Assembly: GCF_902150065.1 (NCBI RefSeq)
Contig: NC_043987.1
Span: 21,750,987-21,814,986 of the forward strand
Direction: 5' to 3'
DNA length: 64,000 nt
Source: Myripristis murdjan
Taxonomy: Eukaryota > Chordata > Actinopteri > Holocentriformes > Holocentridae
Positions within the stretch are counted from its first letter, which is position 1. Each line of letters begins with the position of its first letter. Position numbers and translations under genes: made by a program. The notes under the pieces are model-generated. The model made no database searches and had not been told where the DNA came from. It was given only the letters and a program-made list of their open reading frames with translations. This document shows, in pieces, positions 53,545 to 63,973 of this stretch.

Positions 53545-54610
53545 CAGGTCCTTCTGGGGGACCCCAAGCCACTGTATCTCCCCCGGGGTCTCCTCCCAGT
53601 CAGTCATGCCTGGAACACCTCCAAGCAGCAATCCCAATCAGATGCCTCAACCACCTCAACTGGCTCCTTTCAGTACAGAGCAACTTTGACTTCCTCACCC
53701 AGTCCCTATAAGGATGAGCCCAGTCACCTTGCAATGGAGCTCATTTTGGCTGCTTGTATCTGCAATTTCCTTCTTTTAATCAATTCCTAAATCTTGTGAC
53801 CACAAGCAGGGGTTGGAAGGATCGAATAGTAAATCTCAGGTAAAGCGCAGCTCCCCTCTCACCTCAATGATCGAGGGCAACAACTACATACCAGTGGCTG
53901 CTGCACAATGCATCTGTCATTCTCCTGCTCCATTTTACCCTTAATGGTGCAAGACTCCCAGACACTTGAGTGAGAAGTAGCTCACTCACTTCTCAGAGGG
54001 GATAATGCACCTTTTTCAAACAGAGAGCCATGGCTTCAGACTTAAACGTGCTGACCCCAACCGAGATGCTCTCACTCTCTACTGCAGACCATCTTAATGC
54101 ATGCAGCTTGATAATGTCAACAGGACCACACTATCTACATACAGCAGAGATGCAGTCCTGAGGTCACCATACAGGACACAGCCTTGGCTGAGTTCCGCTC
54201 CCACTGGGAACGAGTTTGATTTGGTGCTGAGTCTGTGCACACAGCTCTCACAGCTCTCATGTCATACAGAGCCTGAGTGGCTGGCAGCAGTGGCCTTGGC
54301 AGTCCATGTTCACATTGTTCCCCCTACAGGACATGCAGGGAACATAAGTGATAAGTCCTCTAAAATTCTACAAACCACATGTAGACTCCTATATTCTTCC
54401 TGTGTCCCTGCTAGAGTTATGTGCTGGCCCACAGAACGATGACCAGAAAAAAAAAATCTGCCTTGTTCCTCCTGAACCTGAAGCTTGATGATCGGCTGGA
54501 GTCTCCTCTTCCAGCACCATGATGTAAGCTTTTCCAGGGAGGCTGAGCAGTGTCATACCTTCATAACTGGAGCATAACTGGTCCCCCTCTTTTAAAAATG
54601 GAAACCATCA
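53545..54610 (-). mobile_element. LINE remnant, probably RTE/Rex type, antisense
   Basis: The + strand shows GGGTCTCCTCCCAGTCAGTC, TGCCTGGAACACCTCCAAGC, ATGCCTCAACCACCTCAACT, GCAGAGATGCAGTCCTGAGG and AAACCACATGTAGACTCCTA. These are antisense blocks of the very abundant fish non-LTR reverse transcriptase region whose C-terminal part reads ...RWLGHLVRMP... Many differences from the usual sequence mean the copy is old and non-coding. Clade assignment (RTE versus another LINE) is from memory. Confidence 0.6.
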
Positions 54611-55276
54611 CCCTGTTTGCCACTCCATGGGCACTGCATGACACCTAGAAACACCTCATGACCAGTACACACACCCTAGGAACCAATGACCACCTTGTGC
54701 ACCCCAGCAACCACATTACAAATATTGTTCCTACCAACCTGTTGTACCACTGAAGCTATTCAGCACTGCTGTATTATTTCTATCTCAAATGTGTCTGTTT
54801 AAACTATTTCAGGTGTGACTTTAGCATTGCTACTATTACTCATATTACTACTAATTAAAGTATCATTGCCTAGTCTTTTATGTATAGATCATTACAGGAT
54901 TTGTATCTTATAAACTGACTAAAAAAAAAAAGAAAAAAGAATCAAGTCCAAATTCAAATTTGCTTCAGATCTGAATTACCATGCAGCAACATCATGATCT
55001 TTTAGTGACACTACAGCTGGATTTGTCTGAGGAGAAACTGTTACAATGTTTGTCTTTTTACATTTTTTATGTGCCTCAGTAAGTCCTTATATCTGTCTTG
55101 TCTGGTATCCTTTTACCCTTTCGATAAAACTTGTAACCATACTTTTAATGAACGATGCTAACTGTGCTGGGATAAAGTGGTACAACCTTTCCAAGAAAAA
55201 AAAAAAACACACTATCTCTTTAAGAATCAGGCATAAGAGGGAAAACAACACAGACTTTTGGGCTTAAGAAATTATT
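54611..55276. other. spacer downstream of the beta-globin gene
   Basis: AT-rich, with A-runs at 54922-54938 and 55196-55207. No coding or repeat feature could be supported. Confidence 0.6.
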
Positions 55277-55282
55277 TTTATT
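55277..55282 (-). terminator. poly(A) signal of the beta-globin gene
   Basis: AATAAA on the minus strand (TTTATT on +), about 53 bp after the stop. Confidence 0.7.
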
Positions 55283-55334
55283 AACATGAGCAGGTTCTCA
55301 ATGCAATATTTCTGTTTAACACAGAAATAACTTT

Positions 55335-56102
55335 TTAATGATATTGTTTTCCGAGGGCAGACACCACCACGGAGAGGAACTTCTGCCACGCAGCCTGGAT
55401 TTCTGGGGTGAAGGCACTGCCCATCTTCGATGCCACAACCACGGTCAGGCAGTCACCGAGGAGCTGCAGAATGACATGGGATGGAGATTAATAATCACAA
55501 AGCACATGTACATGTGAGTAGGCTCTAGTCTGCCTCCAGCATGTCCCAGCAGGGGCACTTTACCTATAGATCCCACCCCCTCTCTCTTCCCCTCCAAGGT
55601 CACTGAGTACACACTAAGAGAGGCACACTGCCACCGACTTGCCTTGCCATTTGCAAACACAGTAAAATATAAGTTTGTGTATGGGCTTAGCTCAAGAAAA
55701 AAAATATATTGTAAGTGTTAGCCTTCATCCCCTTTATTTTAGGGGCCTTCCAGGCTTATTCACACCATTGGAAATAAAACATATGATAACACTAGATATC
55801 ACAGGCCTGCTTTTCAGACAACAGCCTTGTTTAAAATATCTGTGATGAAAACTTTGGAGCTACTTTCTCTCACCCTGAAGTTGTCTGGATCCACATGAAG
55901 CTTCTCGGAGTGCAGCACGCTGAGGGCAGCGTAGGTGTTCTTGATGTCGTCCATGTTTTGCACAGCTTTCTCCAGACCTTTAATCACAGTGACGCCATGC
56001 TGGGCCACTTTGGCGTTAGACATGATGGCCTTGGCATCACTTAAGTCTCCAAAAGTGCTGAAGTACCTCTGGGTCCATGGGTACACAACGAGGCATCTGA
56101 AG

Positions 56103-56134
<32 letters not shown>

Positions 56135-56538
56135 ATTATCAAGACTTTCATTCTGGATTGGTTATACTTTGAATTTTAAAGTATTAGCCAATAAGATCAG
56201 ATTCCATTAGAGGAAACTGCACATGTCTGAATTGGATCATCTGCAGCTTTGTAATGTACAAAATATGTACATTTAGCTCTTTAAATTTCCAGCTGCAGGA
56301 GAATGAGTAGTCTGCCTCTGGGAGAATGAGTTGGCCTCTACAGAATTACATAGAGTTGCAATTTCAAGCTGAAATGTTTCTTTGAAATTTACATAGTTAA
56401 AACCAATTGCAGATTAATAAAATGCATCTGTCGCTAATCAACTTACCTTGCCAAGGCGAGGGGCCCAATCACATCAGGCTTGATTTGCCCCCAGACCCCA
56501 GTGATGGCCTTTCGCTCAGCATCTGTCCACTCAACCAT
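55335..56538 (-). CDS. hemoglobin subunit beta (intact)
   Basis: Three exons on the minus strand with canonical beta lengths: exon 1 56447-56538 (92 nt), exon 2 55874-56096 (223 nt) and exon 3 55335-55463 (129 nt) give 147 aa, starting [19 protein letters not shown] and ending [10 protein letters not shown]. It carries heme and O2 in the alpha2beta2 tetramer of red cells. Distal His is in KVAQHGVTV and proximal His in [24 protein letters not shown] is the C-D region. Ser follows the proximal His (F9) and the chain ends in His (HC3), residues linked in the literature to the fish Root/Bohr effects; this does not prove such an effect. Intron 1 ends in an unusually long T tract. Adult or embryonic use cannot be decided. 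Confidence 0.95.
56101..56135 (-). repeat. poly(T) tract serving as beta intron 1 polypyrimidine tract
   Basis: On the minus strand roughly 31 consecutive T residues are followed by CTTCAG and the exon. On + it is an A run starting at 56104. Confidence 0.85.
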
Positions 56539-56597
56539 GGTGCTGATAGACTCTGATAGTGTGTCTGCAAATGCTGAGGACCACTGTGCGTCCACAG

Positions 56598-56606
56598 CTT
56601 TTATAT
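56598..56606 (-). promoter_or_regulatory. TATA box of the beta-globin gene
   Basis: On the minus strand ATATAAAAG, 60-68 bp before the ATG. A GGGCGG element lies immediately upstream at about 56613-56618. Confidence 0.75.
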
Positions 56607-56714
56607 TAATTCTCCGCCCAGTTGGCAAGTAATCAGAAATATTCAAATAAGGGGTAATGAACCCTGTGAACTTAAAATGCCAGAAACTGTCTGGAGGTTA
56701 CTGAAGTCTGGAAC

Positions 56715-56744
56715 CATCTGGCCTTATCAGTCATCACCCACACT
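56715..56744. promoter_or_regulatory. E-box / GATA / CACCC cluster upstream of beta-globin
   Basis: CATCTG (56715-56720), CTTATCAG (56723-56730, a GATA site on minus) and CACCCACAC (56736-56744) lie within 30 bp, about 115-140 bp above the beta TATA box. TAL1, GATA1 and KLF1 recognise such motifs in erythroid promoters. Function is inferred. Confidence 0.5.
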
Positions 56745-57775
56745 CAGTAGTTTACAGCATGCCAAGAGAGCTGAGCCTGTGGAAAATTACTGAAACACTT
56801 CTTGCACATTTGTCAATCAATCACTTTTTTGAAGTCAATTCAATTAAATTGGCTCTATCCACAATAGATATGTAATGGCTTGATGTGGACGCCACCACAA
56901 ATGCTCAAGCAGAAGCCTATAACTCGTCTATTAGGCTGGTTGAATAGATGTTTTTTTTCTTTTTTTTTTTATAACTTTTTTTTTTTTTTTATCTTGTCCC
57001 TTTCTGAGCGGGTCCACCCTTTGAAAGCTGCAGTAGTTTACACTCTTGGTAAGGCTATAGATAAGCGTTTGGAAACACACCCGTATATTGGCAGCACAGA
57101 GAAAAATTGCATTAGTCATCACATTGGTATTAACCGATAAATAAATCTTTTAATAGGCTCTAAATGCCAGATTGTAAATCACTTTGTAGCAGGCTGTGTT
57201 TGGTCTGGCCTTGAACGTTTGGCACCACAGGCCTACATTTTGAATTTTTCTATGGGTGTACTAGAGGGTTTATGTTTTGTGCTAATTTTTATACATTGTT
57301 ATTTAGGTTTAATTTCACCTATTAAAAACAATGTGAGCCTCTTTTGGCAACTTTTGTTGCATACTTTTTTCATACTTTTTTTTCATTGGTTATCTATTAC
57401 AACCCATCACAAACGTTATGTTTAGAGTTCACGCTAGCCCATAACCCGTGTGAACACGCACCTCTTTATGTGCGTAGGTAGGCCTACACCTGAAGCACCA
57501 TGCAGACAGATCTTATTTGTGCACTACAAGTTGAATATTAGTGACAATGGACATTAACTGACAGTGAGAAGTGAAGCTTGGTGTGGCCCAGGTGCCCATT
57601 CATATGTATTTTGAACATGCGCATAGGATTTTATAAATTCAGTGATCTTTATCAATCCAGTGTAAAATAATGTGTCAAGTAAAGCTTAGCCTACATGATT
57701 GTGGTTGAATCATTATTTTATAGGCTTTATACACAAGACAGTCATCATGAGATGTTTTTTTTTTCTCTCTTTTTC
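56745..57775. other. beta/alpha divergent intergenic region
   Basis: This is most of the 1.4 kb between the ATG of beta (minus) and of alpha (plus). It has T-runs at 56948-56991 and is otherwise AT-rich. Apart from the promoter elements at its two ends, no coding feature was seen. Confidence 0.6.
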
Positions 57776-57779
57776 CAGT

Positions 57780-57886
57780 TTATCTTGTTCAAACTGCCAA
57801 CCTATCCTTTGGAACTCGTCCAAATGCCATGCAGCCTATCTTGGAGGTGGTCCCGGGTGTGCCCATGCGCTGTTTCAAGTATAAAA
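57780..57886 (+). promoter_or_regulatory. alpha-globin promoter: GATA sites, CACCC box and TATA
   Basis: TTATCT (57780-57785, an AGATAA site on minus), CTATCTT (57836-57842), GGGTGTGCCC (57855-57864, CACCC type) and TATAAAA (57880-57886) stand in order before a start site expected near 57910. The TATA-to-ATG distance is about 52-58 bp. Confidence 0.7.
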
Positions 57887-57937
57887 GGCCCCACGGCTTA
57901 CACTGATCATTGAGTTTTTACTTCAAAACCAGGAAAG

Positions 57938-58611
57938 ATGAGTCTCACTGCTAAGGACAAGAACACAGTCAAGACATTCTGGGGCAAGATCTCCGGAAAG
58001 GCCGAGGATATCGGCTGCGATGCTCTGTCCAGGTGAATATACAGCTGACTGTGTTAGATCTGCTCCTGTTCACAACAATGCATGAATGTATATTCATATA
58101 CTGTCTTTTTTCCTCAGGATGCTGGTTGTGTACCCGCAGACAAAGACCTACTTCTCCCACTGGAAGGACCTGAGCCCCGGCTCTGCCCCGGTGAGGAAGC
58201 ACGGAAAGACTGTGATGACGGGAATCGGTGAAGCCGTGGGCAAAATCGACGACTTGGTTGGAGGTCTCATCACCCTCAGCGAGCTGCACGCCTTCCAGCT
58301 GCGTGTGGACCCTGCTAACTTCAAGGTGGGTACACCAAAGCATGTCATTTTTAATATGCTTGTAGAATACAACATGGAATTAAAAGTGGCTCTCAAGGAC
58401 AGGAACATGACCTCCATGGGGTTCTTGACGAGATTCCAGGGAATGATGACATGACGTTCATGCTCTTGTTCTCTTTTTACAGATCCTCTCCCACAACATC
58501 CTGGTGGTTCTGGCCGGCATGTTCCCCAATGACTTCACCCCAGAGGTTCATGTGTCTATGGACAAGTTCCTGTCTGCCCTGGCTCTGGCTCTGTCTGAGA
58601 AATACAGATAA
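57938..58611 (+). CDS. hemoglobin subunit alpha (intact)
   Basis: Exons 57938-58032 (95 nt), 58118-58325 (208 nt) and 58483-58611 (129 nt) encode 143 aa: [18 protein letters not shown] at the start and [10 protein letters not shown] at the end. Distal His is in RKHGKTV and proximal His in [13 protein letters not shown]; the A-helix Trp is present. Length, phases and motifs are those of adult-type teleost alpha chains. It stands head to head with the beta gene at 55335-56538, so both are likely driven by the shared spacer. A nearly identical inverted copy lies at 62628-63973. Introns are short (85 and 157 bp). Confidence 0.96.
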
Positions 58612-58679
58612 ATTGCAAACAACAGAAGACACACGGCAGCAAGACCCCACAGGCGCACTCTGTTGCTGTGAATATGATT

Positions 58680-58685
58680 AATAAA
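58680..58685 (+). terminator. poly(A) signal of the alpha-globin gene
   Basis: AATAAA about 69 bp after the stop, within a 3'UTR that is almost identical to that of the inverted copy near 62540-62627. Confidence 0.75.
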
Positions 58686-58709
58686 TGTTGAATTGCAATG
58701 AAATTCGTT

Positions 58710-59880
58710 TTGTGTTTTTATCTTTGTGACTGTGTGGATTTCTGTAATATTTTAGTAAAGTACCGGTGTCTAAGCAAGAAAACTGAATCGGCTAAATATC
58801 ACACCTCCCATCGATTATTATTAATTATCATTAGAATTATTATTACATATTTATAATTATTATAACTACTATTGTGGCGTTAATATGTTAAAACACTTTT
58901 AAATGTCTCATGAATCGAATATTTAGATGCGGGATACACAAAAACGCAACAAAAAAATTGTGAATTAGGCTACTCTTATATTTTTACTAAAAGAATTGTG
59001 CCGAAAATATTATATTTTGAAAATTAATTGTTACTGATCTGCCTCTTAATCAAGGTTAAACACGATGTTCAGTGAGTAATAGGCTACTAAATTATACTTA
59101 ATTATAAATTAAATTATATATAGTCGTGCAGAAATGAGGCTGGGAAATATGAAAATGGAAGGAAGCAAAACTGCTTAAGGCCTGGTATAGGTTATTAAAT
59201 AGTCGACATTATTGTAGCTTCCATCCAACGGGTTGATGAGGCAAGGACATCAAAGTAAATAATTTAAATTAAATTCAGGTATCCTAACACAAAAACACAC
59301 AGAGAACTATTCCTTTTCCTAGTGCTGAAGGGTAGGAGACAGACTGTTATCACTTCATATGAAATCACATCAGTTTTTCACCTTTAATTGCAGTTTTCTA
59401 TTCAAGTCATCCAAGACCTTGATACCAAAGGCAACTGGTGGCATTAATGGCATTAAAATAATATTAACATATCTAAAATATCCTCTATAAAATCTTTGGT
59501 GAAGAAATAATTTATATATTGTCACAAGAAAATATTACTACTACGACGACGACGACGAATAATAATAATAATAATAATAATAATTGTCATTCAAAACTCT
59601 CAAGCGCAGAAATAAATTGCTGCCTTAAAAATACTTTGCTGGTTGCAAGAGTCGATGTTTCTAAAGAATTTGCCTACACCGTTATCACATGGACACATCA
59701 GTTCAGTTCAGAGGTGTGTGTGTTAGGACTGAGAACCCGAGAAAAACAAACAAACAAACAAACAAACAAACAAACAAACAAACAAAAACATGGTCAAATC
59801 GTGCATCTGTTTAATCTTTTGAATAATCACAGACAAATACATGCCCAGGATGCTGATTAATTTATTTGCTTTTGTGCCTT
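58710..59880. other. spacer between alpha gene and beta pseudogene
   Basis: AT-rich. It contains TTA/ATT-rich sequence near 58818-58870, (CGA)n/(AAT)n at 59541-59583 and an (AAAC)n tetranucleotide run at 59746-59786. No gene was seen. Confidence 0.65.
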
Positions 59881-60466
59881 TACATAAACGACCAGCATGC
59901 GATGATATGACAGTCTGGTGGTACCGCCTTCGCAAGGAGGACATCACCGCGGCCAGGAACTTCTGGAAAGCTTCCTGAACTGCAGCTGCTGCAGCTGCAA
60001 AATGGAAAGCAACAAAATAACATTTGAGTCATGCAAAAGGATGGGGCAGTTTTACTGTAATCCTTGAATTTGGTTAAAACGCTTGTCAAGTCACTGATGA
60101 TATCTATCGTCATTACCCTGAAGTTATCAGGGTCCACGTGCAGTTTGTCGGAGTGCAGCACAGCGTTGGTGTCTTGATGTTGTCTATGATCTTCATCGCC
60201 ATGTCCAGGGCCGTGAAGGCGGCGACCATCGGCTTTATTCCGATGGCAGTGGCGTTGTAGAGGTCTCCTAATTTGCCAAAGCACCTCGGAGTCCAGGGGT
60301 AAACGACCAGTGGACAGCCTGGATGTCACAGTCGAGAAGGCAGATCAGTGTGCGTAAAAGTGCACAACAGGTATCTAATGTGCAAAATAAACCTATTGTT
60401 CATTACGCATGGACAGTGCGCAGTGAGGTACAGTCCATGGCCGCTGCATATCTCATTTTCGTATGT

Positions 60467-60467
<1 letters not shown>

Positions 60468-60497
<30 letters not shown>
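60468..60497. repeat. (GT)n microsatellite in beta-pseudogene intron
   Basis: About 29 bp of pure GT between exon 2 and exon 1 remnants. Confidence 0.9.
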
Positions 60498-60584
60498 GCG
60501 ACTGGGGGTAGGGTGGTGGGACATTGTCCAGGTGACCTCTTTTGGACTGTTTAGACCCTCTTTTTAAAACAAACAGACATGAGC

Positions 60585-60860
60585 AAAGGTACAGTACAGG
60601 CCAAAAGTTTGGACACACCTTCTCATTCAATGCGTTTTCTTTATTTTCATGACTATTTACATTGTAGATTCTCACTGAAGGCATCAAAACTATGAATGAA
60701 CACATGTGGAGTTATGTACTTAACAAAAAAAGGTGAAATAACTGAAAACATGTTTTATATTCTAGTTTCTTCAAAATAGCCACCCTTTGCTCTGATTACT
60801 GCTTTGCACACTCTTGCCATTCTCTCGATGAGCTTCAAGAGGTAGTCACCTGAAATGTTT
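60585..60860. mobile_element. Tc1/mariner-like element fragment
   Basis: GTACAGTACAGGCCAAAAGT, TTGGACACACCTTCTCATTC, TTCATGACTATTTACATTGT, ACTATGAATGAACACATGTG and ATAGCCACCCTTTGCTCTGA match the well known terminal part of a fish Tc1-type transposon. The other terminus is missing or diverged. Confidence 0.6.
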
Positions 60861-61448
60861 CTTCTATCTGGAGTTAACTGGACACAGGTGAAATCAGTCT
60901 GCCTAAATCATTGCTCCTATAAATAGCAGAGGAAATAATTACTCTGTTTGCTCTGTCACCAGTAAGATCTATGTCCCCTTATGCTGTTAGACATGAGTTT
61001 TCATTGTTTGAGTTTGAAAATGCCATGTATTTATTTAGCTTCATTGACAACTAATTTAGTGTTAAACTGTAGTATTCCTTTTGTTTAAACATTCCTTTAA
61101 TTTGTTGTGAGCCATGAAGATCTGCTGTTTGTCATAGATATGAGGAAATACATGAAAGTAACTTCTTTGTTATCCATTTCTCTGTTCATGTAATTAATGT
61201 AGACCACCACTTGCTGTAATTAAAGGGGATGTTCTTGTGGTAATAAACACCTTTATTGTAGAACCTGCTGCCTCATTCTCCCTAATTTGGTTACCTCACA
61301 TCAAATATCTAAAGCTCCAGCCCTATCACCAATTAGGATATGCCTATCAGTGTCACCTGGACACAGCTGCAGGGTCCATGGTCTCTTAGTCGATCTTGGA
61401 GAAGATGTCCTAGATGGTGGCAAACTCCAAGTCTGTCCATTTGACCAT

Positions 61449-62537
61449 TTTGCTGGTTCTACTTTTGTTTACAAGGCTCTTTTCTGAGGTTAATGGATCC
61501 TGTGCTCCCCACCCCTGCCAAAGCAACTTTTAAATGAATCCCCTCTCCACTCCCAGAACTAAGTGATTGGCTGTACAGGTCAGGTCGGTGGGCTGTTTGT
61601 GCGCTGCAGATTTCACTCAGATGTCTCTGAGTGTCTCTGTGGCAGAGGGAACATTTCATATGATTTCACTTTTTATTATTCTAATGACACCACATCACCA
61701 GCATGTAAAGCTTCATCATAACCAAAGTCTATTTTTTTGTGTTTCAGTGTAAGGCAGCTGAAAGGAGGAATGAAAGCTAACAAGAGGGTGTTAGGTTTTT
61801 GAGTAAAACAGCTATACTCAAATTTCAAATGTTCTAAATAAAAGTCCATTTTGACACAAGTATAGCCTACAAACTGAGAATCAATTTGAACTCAGCCTGT
61901 GGTAGCGGCTTTTCATTTGTTTGATATGATTCATTAATTTAACCTACATTAATTTCCTCAAATCATTGACGTTGCCTTCACTTGATGACATGGAGACAAC
62001 AAGCAAAGCAATGGAAAAAATAGAGAGCAATGATAGGCAGATAATGCCAGAATGGATTATAGTTCATTTATCAGCTAAATATATAACATTTCATATGCCA
62101 TTCTTTCATATTTAATAAAGCAAATCGATACAAGAACTTTCCTTCCAATTTAGGTAGAACTACTTTTATTTGAGAAGCCTGATCCACCTATGTAAAAGTA
62201 ACTGGGCCTCTCCAGCAGTTTTGCCCACCATCTGGTCCAGCTCCCAACCAGCTGGTGATTGACTGACAGCTTTGCCCTTTTTTGCCACAGATTGTTGATG
62301 GGAATAGATGATAATGGCCTTCTTATCCACTGGACAATGCAGTAGGGACCTACTGACCAGTACTCTGTGGGGGAGATTACGACTGATAACTTCCATTCAT
62401 TGGTGTGATAACAGTCAAATCGGATGGTATAGACTGCAAGATTCTAGTCAAGCATGCTGTTGAGCAGCTGAGACTTTTAATCTAATACATACCACAGACA
62501 TTCACACAGCCAAAAAAATAAAAACACTAAATGAATT
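61449..62537. other. spacer upstream of the beta pseudogene
   Basis: Contains no recognised gene. A short minus-strand ATG frame at 62166-62396 (76 aa) has no familiar motif. AT-rich with ordinary composition. Confidence 0.5.
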
Positions 62538-62627
62538 TCATTTCATTTGAGCATTTATTAATCATATTCACAGCAACAGAGTGCGCCTGTGGGGTCTTGC
62601 TGCCGTGTGTCTTCTGTTGTTTGCAAT

Positions 62628-63094
62628 TTATCTGTATTTATCAGACAGAGCCAGAGCCAGGGCAGACAGGAACTTGTCCATAGCCACATGAACCTCTGGG
62701 GTGAAGTCATTGGGGAACATGCCGGCCAGAACCACTAGGATGTTGTGGGAGAGGATCTGTAAAAAGAGAACAAGAGCATGAACCCATCATCATTCCCTGT
62801 AATCTCGTCAAGAACCCCATGGAGGTCCTGTTCCTGTCCTTGAGAGACACTTTTAGTTCAGTTTAGTCTCAGTTGAGTTTGTTAAGCACAATTTTAAAAT
62901 ACACAAAAATAGTAAAGATGTCAAATATATACAGTCCAGGGAGAGGCAGAATACCCAGTAGACTTATTTAAAAACAGGACTCAGAGCACAACATTGACTC
63001 AGAGCACAAAATTGTCACAACTACATAAAAGTGATGACAAAGAGTAAAAATATATAACAAATATAAAACAATGATATCAAATTAAAAGAAGTTA

Positions 63095-63163
<69 letters not shown>

Positions 63164-63973
63164 ATAGATGCATGTCACTATGAGTGAAGCAAACAAAATA
63201 TGGACATTGCCTACATTGGGAAAAGCTGACCTCTGAAAGTGAGAAATTTAGGAAGATGACAATCTGGAGATTGGTGAGTTGAGTTAGAATGAATGAATTT
63301 GATTCTGATTTTTTTCCACTGAAAATGATAGTTTGATTTTTTTTTTTTTTTTTTTTTTTTTTAAATATTCAAAGAAAGTTTATTTAATCTGAACCATAGG
63401 CAGTTAAACTATCATAGCATAGGCAGTTAAACTATCAGTAGTATCCTTAATCAGTGAATTTACCTTTCAATCAGAGAGAACAAGGGTTGTGTCATCTGCA
63501 AACAGTTGCTTTTAGAGAAATAATAGATGAGACAAATCATGAATATAGATAAGGAATGATAGTGTTCCAAGAATGGAACCCTGCAGAACCCCACACAGAG
63601 GTGTGGGTTTGTTGGAATTGCACCCCTTGTTTTCTGTTAAATACTTTTTTAACCATTTATACATAGTATGATGAAAACCATATTTATGCAACTTTCCCAA
63701 ATAAATTAAAATTCTAGGTTGTGTTCCATAGGCATATTAAAAATGACTTGCATTGGTGTACCCACCTTGAAGTTAGCAGGGTCCACACGCAGCTGGAAGG
63801 CGTGCAGCTCGCTGAGGGTGATGAGGCCTCCAACCAAGTTGTCGATTTTGCCCACGGCTTCACCGATTCCCGTCATCACAGTCTTTCCGTGCTTCCTCAC
63901 CGGGGCAGAGCCGGGGCTCAGGTCCTTCCAGTGGGAGAAGTAGGTCTTTGTCTGTGGGTACACAACCAGCATC
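62628..63973 (-). CDS. hemoglobin subunit alpha, inverted duplicate (exons 2-3; partial at window edge)
   Basis: Exon 2 (63766-63973, 208 nt) reads [18 protein letters not shown] to RVDPANFK and differs from the 57938 gene by one residue (KIDN for KIDD). Exon 3 (62628-62756) ends [21 protein letters not shown], with two changes. Distal and proximal His are both present. Exon 1 lies beyond position 64000; the acceptor tcctcag abuts exon 2 at 63974-63976. Intron 2 is 1,009 bp against 157 bp in the sister gene because of an insertion. AATAAA on minus is at 62554-62559. Coding is intact as far as visible. Confidence 0.92.
62855..63710 (-). mobile_element. insertion in alpha intron 2 containing a LINE reverse-transcriptase fragment
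   Basis: Intron 2 of this gene matches the sister gene up to GGAATT and again from AAAAGTG; the roughly 855 bp between is extra. On the minus strand it encodes [20 protein letters not shown], then [20 protein letters not shown] and, just downstream, [11 protein letters not shown]. These are the motifs of a non-LTR (CR1/L2/Rex-like) reverse transcriptase, including the FADD catalytic box. The remainder carries (GT)34 and a T run. The copy is truncated at both ends. Confidence 0.7.
63093..63161. repeat. (GT)n microsatellite, about 34 units
   Basis: Pure GT repeat inside the insertion in alpha-globin intron 2. Confidence 0.95.

Larger units (their letters stand above)
59912..61448 (-). pseudogene. 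beta-globin pseudogene (adult-type)
   Basis: Exon 1 (61357-61448, 92 nt, donor gtgaca) reads MVKWTDLEFATI, then two in-frame stops (codons 13 and 21) in the DIFSKID/ETMDPA region. Exon 2 (60117-60318, 202 instead of 223 nt) keeps VVYPWTPRCFGKLGDLYN and [13 protein letters not shown] but has lost the TYAELS-type segment and shifted frame. Exon 3 (59912-60000) keeps only the end, VQEAFQKFLAAVMSSLRRRYH, without the normal stop. The exon 1 wording (TDLE-ATI-DIFSKID-E) is that of the common adult fish beta type, unlike the intact beta gene here. Intron 1 is about 1 kb because it has gained repeats. Confidence 0.88.

Noticed and set aside
60905-61265. TATA-like box (CTATAAATAG) and AATAAA about 330 bp apart, resembling a lone LTR layout
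   Set aside because: No terminal TG/CA borders, target-site duplication or paired repeat could be found. The motifs are ordinary in AT-rich DNA, and the stretch lies in a pseudogene intron.
62166-62396. 76-codon ATG frame on the minus strand
   Set aside because: No recognisable domain, signal peptide or splice context. Possibly a decayed repeat or chance.
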